Shown in pieces: positions 57,428 through 64,000 of a stretch of DNA of 64,000 nt. Position 1 is the stretch's first letter, and each line of letters opens with the position of its first letter. The DNA is from Thermus albus (GTDB taxonomy: Bacteria; Deinococcota; Deinococci; Deinococcales; Thermaceae), in the NCBI RefSeq assembly GCF_022760855.1, contig NZ_JAKTNR010000001.1:1-64000 (forward strand). Reading direction: 5' to 3'. Below the pieces are notes generated by a model, which did not search any database, was not told where the DNA came from, and worked only from the letters and a program-made list of their open reading frames with translations. A program made the translations under genes and the position numbers.

Positions 57428-57598
57428 ATGCGCACCCTGAGCCTGGTGCTGGCCGTGCTGTCCCTTTTGTTACTGCTTCCGGCCCTTTTGCCCCTTGTGG
57501 GCTGGCTCAACTGGCTGGTTCTGCCCCTGGCCCTTTTGGCCGCCGGGCTTGGGGTGCTAGCCGGGGAGGAGCGAGCCTTTAGGCTAGGGTTTTGGTGA
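57428..57598 (+). CDS. Small membrane protein (56 residues)
   Basis: ATG 9 bases after the protease stop; two hydrophobic segments (LSLVLAVLSLLLLLPALLPLVGW and WLVLPLALLAAGLGVLAG) and a short charged tail. It has the composition of a genuine two-helix membrane protein, but no family is recognised. The very short frame that overlaps its stop (57598-57645) is probably not a gene. Confidence 0.5.
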   Translation: MRTLSLVLAVLSLLLLLPALLPLVGWLNWLVLPLALLAAGLGVLAGEERAFRLGFW

Positions 57599-57624
57599 TG
57601 ATCGTCTCCGCCCTGCGCCTTTTC

Positions 57625-58443
57625 CTAGGCGGGGGCCTCCTCTAGCCAGCTGCGCAGGACCTTCAGGTTCCAGGCGTCCTCCTCGGGGCTTCTAGGGGTT
57701 TCCAAGATGAAGACCCGGTTCCTGAGCCGGGGGTCCAGGAGAACGCGTTTAAGCCCTTCCCCGATCTGGCCTTGGAGAAGATGGGCATGGTGGTCTATGC
57801 GGCTGGCTAGGCCCCCCACGGAATCGTTGAGGTGCACCACCGGCACCCGCTCGAGGCCCACGAGGCGGTCCAGTTGGCTCAAGACCTCCTGGGGCTCCTC
57901 CCTCACGTCGTACCCGGCGGCATAGGCGTGGCAGGTGTCCAGGCAGACCCCCAGGGGGGTGTCCTTTAGGAGCCAGGCCAGCTCCTCAAACCGGGCCCCC
58001 ACCTTTTCCCCGCCTCCGGCGGTGTTCTCCACCAGGAGGGTGGGCCGTTCCTTTACCCCGGTCAGGCGCAGGGCCTTTAGGAGGCCCTCTTTTACCCGTT
58101 GGGGGTCTCCTGAGCCTGGATGGACCACCACGTACTCCAGTCCCAGGATGCGGGCCTTTTCCAGGTCGTCCGCCAGGCTCATCACGCTCTTTTCCCAAAG
58201 CTCCCCCTCCGCCCCCAGGTTCACCAGATAGGAGGCATGGATCACCCCGGGAAGTTCCCCGGCCATTTCCCGCAGGGCGCGGAAGGTTTCCACCTCGCTT
58301 GGGGAAAGGGCACGGGTTTTCCAGCTACGGGGGCTTTTGGCGAAGATCTGGAAGGCGGAAAGGCCCAGGGCCTGGGCTTCTTCCACGGCCCCGGCCACGC
58401 CCTTTTTCCCGGCGATGGAAAGGTGAAAGCCATAGCGCACCAT
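57625..58443 (-). CDS. nfo: Endonuclease IV (AP endonuclease)
   Basis: 272 residues. TIM-barrel DNA repair enzyme with three metal ions: GFHLSIAGKKG, VVVHPGSGD (Nfo His), LLVENTAGGGEKVG (Glu), CLDTCHAYAAGYD and HLNDSVGGLASRIDHHAHL. Cuts at abasic sites. The ATG at 58443 fits; the longer frame runs into rlpA. Confidence 0.93.
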   Translation of the reverse strand: MVRYGFHLSIAGKKGVAGAVEEAQALGLSAFQIFAKSPRSWKTRALSPSEVETFRALREMAGELPGVIHASYLVNLGAEGELWEKSVMSLADDLEKARILGLEYVVVHPGSGDPQRVKEGLLKALRLTGVKERPTLLVENTAGGGEKVGARFEELAWLLKDTPLGVCLDTCHAYAAGYDVREEPQEVLSQLDRLVGLERVPVVHLNDSVGGLASRIDHHAHLLQGQIGEGLKRVLLDPRLRNRVFILETPRSPEEDAWNLKVLRSWLEEAPA

Positions 58444-58444
58444 C

Positions 58445-58939
58445 TCACTCCTCCAGCACCTCCACCCGTACCCGGGTGGCGGAAAGGGCCCCAATGGCCT
58501 TGGCGGCGGCGTAGGAGAGGTCAATGATGTACCTGCCCCCAAAAGGTCCCCGGTCGTTGATGCGCACCACCACGCTTCTGCCGTTTTTTAGGTTGGTGAC
58601 CCGCACCCGGGTGCCGAAGGGCAAGGAGGGGTGGGCGGCGGTGAGGGCGTGCATATCGTAGACCTCCCCGCTGGCCGTGCGCTTCCCGTGGAATCCCGGG
58701 CCGTACCAGACGGCCAGGCCCTCCTGGAAAAGGGAGGCTTTCTTGGGAGGGTCCTGCGTTCCCACCCTAAGGACCTGCCCCGGGTGAATCAGGTCCGAGG
58801 TGAGGCCGTTTAGCCCCTTTAGCTCTTCCACGCTCAGGCCGTGGGCCTTGGCGATGCGGTAAAGGGTGTCCCCCTTCTGTACGGTATAGGTCTGGGCCAG
58901 GGCACCGGAGAGGAAAAGGGCTAGGACCAGGGCGCGCAC
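58445..58939 (-). CDS. LysM plus RlpA-like (double-psi beta barrel) exported protein
   Basis: 164 residues, GTG start adjacent to the M24 peptidase stop. Signal peptide ([12 protein letters not shown]), LysM domain about 18-60 ([19 protein letters not shown]), then an RlpA domain with [37 protein letters not shown] and INDRGPF (catalytic-type Asp). RlpA cuts naked peptidoglycan glycan strands at the septum. Lacks a SPOR domain; LysM replaces it. Confidence 0.85.
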   Translation of the reverse strand: MRALVLALFLSGALAQTYTVQKGDTLYRIAKAHGLSVEELKGLNGLTSDLIHPGQVLRVGTQDPPKKASLFQEGLAVWYGPGFHGKRTASGEVYDMHALTAAHPSLPFGTRVRVTNLKNGRSVVVRINDRGPFGGRYIIDLSYAAAKAIGALSATRVRVEVLEE

Positions 58940-59974
58940 CTAAACCTCATGCCAGCCCCGGGGAAAGCGGGAGAGGAGTTCCATCCCCGTATCCGTGATG
59001 AGGACAAGCTCCTCTATGCGCACGCCCCCTTTCCCCGGTAAGTAGACCCCGGGCTCCACGGTGACCACCATGCCCGCCTCGAGGGCCTCCTCCGTGTAAG
59101 GGGAAAGCCCCGGCCCCTCGTGCACGGCAAGCCCCACCCCGTGCCCCAGGGAGTGGACGAAGTAGCGGTCCAGGCCAAAGCGCCTTAGCTCCTCCCGGGC
59201 CAAGGCGTCCAGCTCCTTGGTGCTTTTGCCTGGGCCTAAGGCGTCTAGGACCCTTTCCAGGGTGGCCAGGGTGGCCTGGAAGGCCCGCTTGAGTTCCCCG
59301 TCCACCCTTCCCAGGGCCACGGTGCGGGTCATGTCCGAGTGGTACCCCTCCACCTCCGCCCCCAGGTCCAGGGTGACCAGTTCCCCGGCCTCGAGGGCTT
59401 TCCTCGAGGCCCCGGCATGGGGCAAAGCCCCCCGTACCCCCGAGGCCACGATGGGAGGGAAGGCCACCCCAGCCCCCCGGCGTTTCAGGAAAAACTCTAT
59501 CTCCAAGGCCACCTCCCGCTCCAAAACGCCGGGCTTCAGGAGGGTGAGGGCGTGGGCCAGGGCTTCTTCCGCCAGGGCCTGGGCCTTGCGGATCCGCTCC
59601 ACCTCCTCCGGGGTTTTCTTAAGCCTAAGCCGTTCTATGACCCCCTTGGTGGGCACCCACTCCGCAGGGGCGAGCTCCCGCAGGCGCTCCAAGGAGGCGT
59701 AGGGAAGGTGCTCGGCCTCAAAGCCCACCCGGCCCCTGAGCCCCCTCAGAAGGGCCTCTTTTTCCTCCCGCTTCAGCACCTTAGCGGGGATGCGGCTTTC
59801 CCGCTCCGCCTCAGGGTAGCGGGGGTCGGTGAGGAGGAAGGAGCCTTCCCCCATGACCAGGACCTGGGCGTCCTCGGGGTGGGGAAAGCCCGAAAGGTAG
59901 CGGACGTTTTCCGGGCGGGTGATGTAGAGGGCATCCAGCCCCAAGGGCTCTAGGAGGGTCTTGGGCTCCAGCAC
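58940..59974 (-). CDS. M24 aminopeptidase (Xaa-Pro type)
   Basis: 344 residues, GTG start. Creatinase N-terminal domain (about 1-115) and pita-bread catalytic domain with the metal ligands: LDLGAEVEGYHSDMTR (two Asp), HSLGHGVGLAVHEGPGL (His), VVTVEPGVYLPG (Glu) and GVRIEELVLI (Glu). Cleaves N-terminal residues before proline. A -10 TATAGT (59987-59982) 8 bases before the GTG suggests a leaderless mRNA. Confidence 0.9.
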   Translation of the reverse strand: MLEPKTLLEPLGLDALYITRPENVRYLSGFPHPEDAQVLVMGEGSFLLTDPRYPEAERESRIPAKVLKREEKEALLRGLRGRVGFEAEHLPYASLERLRELAPAEWVPTKGVIERLRLKKTPEEVERIRKAQALAEEALAHALTLLKPGVLEREVALEIEFFLKRRGAGVAFPPIVASGVRGALPHAGASRKALEAGELVTLDLGAEVEGYHSDMTRTVALGRVDGELKRAFQATLATLERVLDALGPGKSTKELDALAREELRRFGLDRYFVHSLGHGVGLAVHEGPGLSPYTEEALEAGMVVTVEPGVYLPGKGGVRIEELVLITDTGMELLSRFPRGWHEV

Positions 59975-59981
59975 GGGGCCT

Positions 59982-59987
59982 ACTATA
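59982..59987 (-). promoter_or_regulatory. -10 box of the M24 peptidase
   Basis: Minus strand TATAGT, ending 7 bases before the GTG at 59974. It overlaps none of the reading frame of the neighbouring pseudogene, whose tail ends at 59995. Confidence 0.5.
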
Positions 59988-59994
59988 CCACCCG

Positions 59995-60548
59995 TTAACC
60001 CTCTTCCAGGTTCACGCCCGGGTACAGATGGTCCACGGTCAACTCCAGAGGGGGACAGGGGAGGGGAAGGCTCTCCCCTGGCCCCAGGCGGGGGTAGGTC
60101 CCCTTGTCTTCTTCCCGCAGCTAGGCCTCGAGGCCTACCCGACGGCTATCCACCAGAAGATACGCCCGCAGCGAGGGTAGGCGCAGATAGTGCCATAGCT
60201 TTTCCCCCGACCCAGATCCTCCGTGCTCTCCGAGAGGATTTCCAGCAAAAGGCCGGGGGCTTCCTCGTAAAGGGAGGGGGAGGGACCGCACGCCACCATG
60301 AGGTCGGGGTAAAAGACGGTATCCTCCGACACCTTAAGCCTACGCTCCACTGCAAAGGCCTCACACCCTTCCTCTAGGGCCTTGGGCCCCAGTTTTAGGA
60401 GTAACCGGGTCAGGATCTGATGGTGGGCCCGGCCTGCTCCCGCCATGGCCCATAGGGTTCCCTCCACCAGATGATGCCGTATGGGGCTTTTCTCCTCCAG
60501 CCTTAGGTAGGCCTCGAGGCTAAGGGCTTTCCGGGCGGGCTGGCCCAT
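59995..60548 (-). pseudogene. Uma2-family (DUF820) nuclease gene, broken by a frameshift and a nonsense codon
   Basis: Open frame 60548-60135 carries the Uma2 domain (LEEKSPIRHHLVEGTLWAM, HHQILTRLLLKLG, VFYPDLMVACG, LLLEILSEST). At a run of five G (60208-60204) the frame is one base short: reading six G restores EKLWHYLRLPSLRAYLLVDSRRVGLEA. That is then cut by TAG at 60123-60121 where Tyr would be expected, and the same frame continues LREEDKGTYPRLGPG...LEEG to a stop at 59995. Starts 4 bases after ileS. Confidence 0.8.
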
Positions 60549-60552
60549 GGCC

Positions 60553-63500
60553 CTATCCTAGCCTTTCCAGGCTAAAGCGCACCCGGCCTTCCTCGTCCTC
60601 CAAAGAGGTGGTGTGACCGGGGAAGAGGCCTGGCCCAAACTCTAGGGCCAAAACCTCCTCGGCGATCCAGCCGCCATAGCCTTTCAAGGCTTCCAGATAG
60701 GCGCCTTCCGCCTCGTAGCCCACCCGGATGCGGTCGGAGACCTTGAGGCCCATCTCCTTGCGGGTCTGCTGCAGGTGGCGGATCAGGTCCCGGGCCAGCC
60801 CCTCAAGCTTGAGCTCCTCCGTGACCCGCACCTCCAGGGCGGCCACGTACCCGTCCTTTTCCAGGGCCTCATACCCCTCGGGGGCCTGGGCCTCGAGGAG
60901 CACCTCTTCCGGCTCCAGGACCACCTCCTGGCCCTCCAGGGTTAAGGGCACCCTTTCCCCTTTGAGGACCAGATGGGCCACCCTGGAGGCCTCCTTCTCC
61001 AGGGCCTCCCGGATCTGGGGAACGAGCCTGCCGTACTTCTTGCCGAGGAGCCTAAGGTTGGGCAAGACCCGGTAGCGGAGCACCTCCTCGCCGGGCTCTA
61101 GGACCCTTACTTCCTTTACGTTGAGCTCATCGGCCATCTCCGGGGCGAAGTGCCGGAGGCCCTCCCTTTCCAGGGCGCTAGGGGCGGTGACCAGAAGAAG
61201 GGGTAAGGGGATGCGGGTCTTGACCCCGCTTTTGGCCCGGGCGGAACGGGCCAGGTCCACCACCCTGAGCACCGCCCGCATCTTGGCCACCAGCTCCTCG
61301 TCCAGTAGCTTCGGGTCCACCTCCGGCCAGTCGGAAAGGTGCACGGAAAGGGGAGCTTCTGGGCTTACGGAGCGCACCAGGTTCTGCCAAAGCACCTCGG
61401 CCAGGAAGGGGGTGAAGGGGGCGGAGAGCTGGCTTACCGTGACCAGGGCCTGGTACAAGGTGGCGTAGGCGGATTCCCGGTCCAGGGGGTCCTCGTTTTT
61501 CCAGTAGCGCCGCCGGCCCCGGCGCACGTACCATTGGGAGAGGTCCTCCACCACAAAGTCCCGGAGGGCGCGGCTGCTTTGGGTGGGGTCGTAGGCCTCG
61601 AGGGCCTCCGTCACCCTTTGGATCAGGTCCTGAAGCCGCGCCAGAAGCCAGCGGTCCAACTCGGGCCGTTTCTCCACGGGAGGCGGGTTCCTGAGGTCCG
61701 GCCGGTCCAGGTTGGCGTAGGTCACGAAGAAGCTATACACGTTCCAAAGGGTTAAGAAGTAGTCCCGCACGGTTTCCCGCACCAGGTTGGGCCCAAAGCG
61801 GCGGTCGGCCTCCGGGGGTGCGGAGATGTAGATGTACCACCTTAAGGCGTCCGCCCCGAACTCCCGGATGATGTCCCAGGGGTCCACCACATTCCCCTTG
61901 GACTTGCTCATCTTCTGTCCCTTCTCGTCCAGGATGAGGCCGTGGCAGATCACGTTCTTGAAAGCAATGGAGCCGAAGAGCATCACCCCAAGCTGGTGCA
62001 GAGAGTTGAACCAGCCCCGGGTCTGGTCGATGCCCTCGGCGATAAAGTCCGCGGGGAAGGACTCCTTAAACTCCTCCTGGTTCTCAAAGGGGTAGTGCAA
62101 GGAGGCGAAGGGCATGGCCCCGGAGTCGTACCAGACATCGATCACATAGGGTACCCGGCGCATGGTGCCCCCGCAGGCGCACTTTAGTTCCACCTCGTCC
62201 ACATGGGGGCGATGGGGGTCAAAGGGTTCGGGAAGGGGCCGGGTGGCCTTTTCCCTAAGTTCTTGGATGCTGCCGATGGCCTCTTCTTTGCCGCAGGAGG
62301 TGCAGGTCCAGATGGGAAGGGGGGTACCCCAGTAGCGGTTGCGGCTAAGGGCCCAGTCCACCAGGTTCCTGAGCCACTCCCCGTAACGGCCCTCCTTGAT
62401 GTGGGGCGGAACCCAGTTGATCTCCTGGTTCTTCTGGATGAGGGCTTCCTTGAAGAGGGTGTTCTTGATGAACCAGGTCTCCGTGGCGTAGTACATGAGG
62501 GGGGTGGAGCAGCGCCAGCAGTGGGGGTAGTTGTGGAGGTAGCTTTCCTCCCTAAAGAGGAGCCCCCGGGAGCGCAAATCCTTCAGGATGGCCCGGTTGG
62601 CCTCCCGGAAGAAGAGGCCCCTAAAGGGTTCCACCAGGAGCTTTCCTTCCTCGTCCACCGTCTTGAGAAGGGGAAGGCCGTAGGCCCTGGCCGTCTCCAG
62701 GTCCTCGGCGCCAAAGGCCGGGGCCTGGTGGACGATGCCCGTGCCCTCTTCCCGGCTCACGTATTCCGCCAGGACCACGAAGTAGCCCTTTTCCAAAGCG
62801 CTTGGGTATGGGGGTTCGTAGGCCAGGCCTTCCAGGTCCTTTCCCGAAAAGGTCTTGAGGATGGGGGTTTCCTCCCCGAGGAGCCTTTTCCCCAGGGATT
62901 CCTCGAGGATCACCGCCTCCTCCCCCACGGCGAAGGCCCCATAGGTGAACCCTGGGTGGACCGCCGCGGCCACGTTCCCGGGCAGGGTCCAGGGGGTGGT
63001 GGTCCAGACGAGGAGGCTCGCCTGTTTCAGGCCCAGTTTTTCCGCCTCCTTAAGGGGTAAGCGCACGTAGACCGAAGGGTCGGTGATCTCCTTGTAGCCC
63101 AAGGAGAGTTCATGGGAGGAAAGCGGGGTGCCGCAGCGCGGGCAGTAAGGCACCACCTTTTGATCCCGGTAAAGGAGCCCCCGGTTAAAGAGCTCCTTCA
63201 AGCTCCACCAGATGCTCTCCACGTAGGTGGGGTGGAGGGTGGCGTAGGCGTTTTTTAGGTCCACCCAGTAGGCGATGCGTTCCGTGAAGGCCTCCCACTC
63301 CTTCTCGTAGGTGAAGACCGACTCCCGGCAAGCTTGGTTGAAGCGCTCAATGCCGTAGGCCTCAATCTCCCGCTTATTCTTAAGGCCCAGCTTCTTCTCC
63401 ACCTCCAGCTCCACGGGCAGGCCGTGGGTGTCCCAACCGGCCCGGCGGGGCACGTAGTAGCCCCTCATGGTCTTATACCGGGGGAAGAGGTCCTTGTAGC

Positions 63501-63684
63501 TGCGGGCTTGAGCGTGGCCTACGTGGGGCATGCCGTTGGCGGTGGGGGGGCCCTCATAGATGGTGTAGCGGGGTCTTCCCTTGCGGTTTTCCACACTCTT
63601 TTCAAAGATACCTTCCCGCTTCCAGAAGGCCAGGATCTCTTCTTCCAACTTGGGAAAGTGGGGTTCGCCGACCTCCTTGAACAT
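60553..63684 (-). CDS. ileS: Isoleucyl-tRNA synthetase
   Basis: 1043 residues from the ATG at 63684 (AGGAGGAAGGGT upstream), the size of Thermus IleRS. Class I motifs HVGH ([19 protein letters not shown]) and KMSKSKGN; editing domain in the CP1 insert ([32 protein letters not shown]); zinc-binding cysteines [13 protein letters not shown] and ELKCACGG. Regulated by the T-box leader upstream. Confidence 0.97.
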   Translation of the reverse strand: MFKEVGEPHFPKLEEEILAFWKREGIFEKSVENRKGRPRYTIYEGPPTANGMPHVGHAQARSYKDLFPRYKTMRGYYVPRRAGWDTHGLPVELEVEKKLGLKNKREIEAYGIERFNQACRESVFTYEKEWEAFTERIAYWVDLKNAYATLHPTYVESIWWSLKELFNRGLLYRDQKVVPYCPRCGTPLSSHELSLGYKEITDPSVYVRLPLKEAEKLGLKQASLLVWTTTPWTLPGNVAAAVHPGFTYGAFAVGEEAVILEESLGKRLLGEETPILKTFSGKDLEGLAYEPPYPSALEKGYFVVLAEYVSREEGTGIVHQAPAFGAEDLETARAYGLPLLKTVDEEGKLLVEPFRGLFFREANRAILKDLRSRGLLFREESYLHNYPHCWRCSTPLMYYATETWFIKNTLFKEALIQKNQEINWVPPHIKEGRYGEWLRNLVDWALSRNRYWGTPLPIWTCTSCGKEEAIGSIQELREKATRPLPEPFDPHRPHVDEVELKCACGGTMRRVPYVIDVWYDSGAMPFASLHYPFENQEEFKESFPADFIAEGIDQTRGWFNSLHQLGVMLFGSIAFKNVICHGLILDEKGQKMSKSKGNVVDPWDIIREFGADALRWYIYISAPPEADRRFGPNLVRETVRDYFLTLWNVYSFFVTYANLDRPDLRNPPPVEKRPELDRWLLARLQDLIQRVTEALEAYDPTQSSRALRDFVVEDLSQWYVRRGRRRYWKNEDPLDRESAYATLYQALVTVSQLSAPFTPFLAEVLWQNLVRSVSPEAPLSVHLSDWPEVDPKLLDEELVAKMRAVLRVVDLARSARAKSGVKTRIPLPLLLVTAPSALEREGLRHFAPEMADELNVKEVRVLEPGEEVLRYRVLPNLRLLGKKYGRLVPQIREALEKEASRVAHLVLKGERVPLTLEGQEVVLEPEEVLLEAQAPEGYEALEKDGYVAALEVRVTEELKLEGLARDLIRHLQQTRKEMGLKVSDRIRVGYEAEGAYLEALKGYGGWIAEEVLALEFGPGLFPGHTTSLEDEEGRVRFSLERLG

Positions 63685-63697
63685 ACCCTTCCTCCTC

Positions 63698-63960
63698 TTA
63701 AAGCAAAGCCCGCGCCCTCTGGGCGCGGACGAAAGCCAACTGGGCTTCCGCGGTACCACCGCGCTTCCTGGGAGGAGCTCCCAGGCCCTCTTTGGGCGCT
63801 GTCACGGGCGCACCCGGCGGGCATTACTCAGGGCCTTGGCCCCTTTCCTCCCGCGGCTCCGGGGTGATCTTCCCGCCTCTCCTCACCACCGGGCTTCCAC
63901 CCTCCCCGGCTCGCTTTGGGCTATTGGAAAGGGGTACTCTCCCCATCCTCGCCTTTACAC
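63698..63960 (-). promoter_or_regulatory. T-box riboswitch leader of ileS
   Basis: Minus-strand leader with the elements of a T-box: AGTA of stem I (63938-63935), specifier ATC (Ile) in GAAGATCACC (63868-63866), stem III CCTGGGAG/CTCCCAGG (63768-63786), and the T-box GGTGGTACCGCGG (63760-63748), whose TGGT pairs with ACCA of uncharged tRNA-Ile. Ends in the terminator at 63730-63700. Uncharged tRNA-Ile would favour the antiterminator. The exact 5' end and promoter are not clear and may reach 63990. Confidence 0.92.
63700..63730 (-). terminator. T-box terminator hairpin of ileS
   Basis: GTCCGCGCCC-AGA-GGGCGCGGGC followed by TTTGCTTT on the minus strand, just before the ileS ribosome site. Confidence 0.9.
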
Positions 63961-64000
63961 CTCCCGCCTCCTGGGGTAAAATCCCCCGTTGGCGGCTAAG

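Noticed and set aside
57598-57645. 15-codon frame overlapping the small membrane protein stop
   Set aside because: Too short to support, and its end overlaps the convergent nfo gene.

Overview
The window is high-GC DNA of a Thermus species, close to T. thermophilus in gene content. The evidence is the nrc-dnr-nar nitrate respiration block, known from the Thermus nitrate conjugative element, together with characteristic housekeeping blocks: rpsB-tsf-pyrH-frr-cdsA-dxr-rseP, an ileS T-box, spoVS and prkA-yhbH-spoVR in a non-sporulating lineage. Many start codons lie only 6-8 bases after a -10 box, as expected for leaderless mRNAs.

Layout. (1) 1-5560: the 3' end of an nrc operon (ferredoxin nrcD, membrane protein nrcE, and a chimeric ORF joining the start of nrcF to the end of nrcN). 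Facing it on the minus strand are a cupin-hemerythrin protein and a cupin, then the regulators dnrT (Crp/FNR fold) and dnrS (GAF/BTAD). (2) 5588-15454: a divergent control region, then narC-narG-narH-narJ-narI-narK1-narK2, a complete membrane nitrate reductase with its cytochrome c and two transporters. (3) 15527-19389: an accessory module of two DUF2249 proteins, a NorB-like small membrane protein, a protoglobin-MoaD fusion, a 12-helix NnrS/oxidase-like protein and a DUF59 (SufT-type) protein. FNR-type boxes of the form TTGAC-N4-GTCAT precede two of these genes and the cupin gene, each centred about 41.5 bases before a start codon. (4) 19444-27645: hemE-hemH-hemG followed by two large c-di-GMP enzymes.

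(5) 27659-34386: a PpiC foldase, a nitrilase-like hydrolase, then a persulfide/thiosulfate handling cluster: a CstB-like dioxygenase-rhodanese, tandem rhodanese and TauE exporter on minus; a double-thioredoxin oxidoreductase, rhodanese lipoprotein and Lgt-like/TlpA fusion on plus. The divergent promoter carries two CsoR/CstR-type operators. (6) 34383-40060: prkA-yhbH-spoVR, with a 396-residue endonuclease-bearing intein inside PrkA. (7) 40123-45460: CPBP protease, AsnC-type domain protein, phosphoesterase, recX, a SRPBCC protein, spoVS, rsmB, proC and an exported protein. (8) 45457-52143: glycosyltransferase and the translation/lipid/isoprenoid operon, ending at divergent promoters for rpsB and tRNA-Ala. 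(9) 52283-57598: an oxidoreductase, tRNA-Ser, a DHH-CBS-nucleotidyltransferase giant, and an inactive/active pair of site-2 protease homologues. (10) 57625-63990: endonuclease IV, RlpA, an M24 peptidase, a doubly broken Uma2 nuclease gene and ileS with its T-box leader.

The main functional reading is that nitrate is used as electron acceptor through NarGHI and NarC, while the dedicated NADH donor enzyme (NrcN) has been deleted. The reductase must then be fed by another quinone reductase. The FNR-boxed accessory genes look like a nitrate/NO stress regulon under DnrT. No insertion sequence, integrase, phage gene or CRISPR array was seen. The longest stretch without a gene is 2821-3093.
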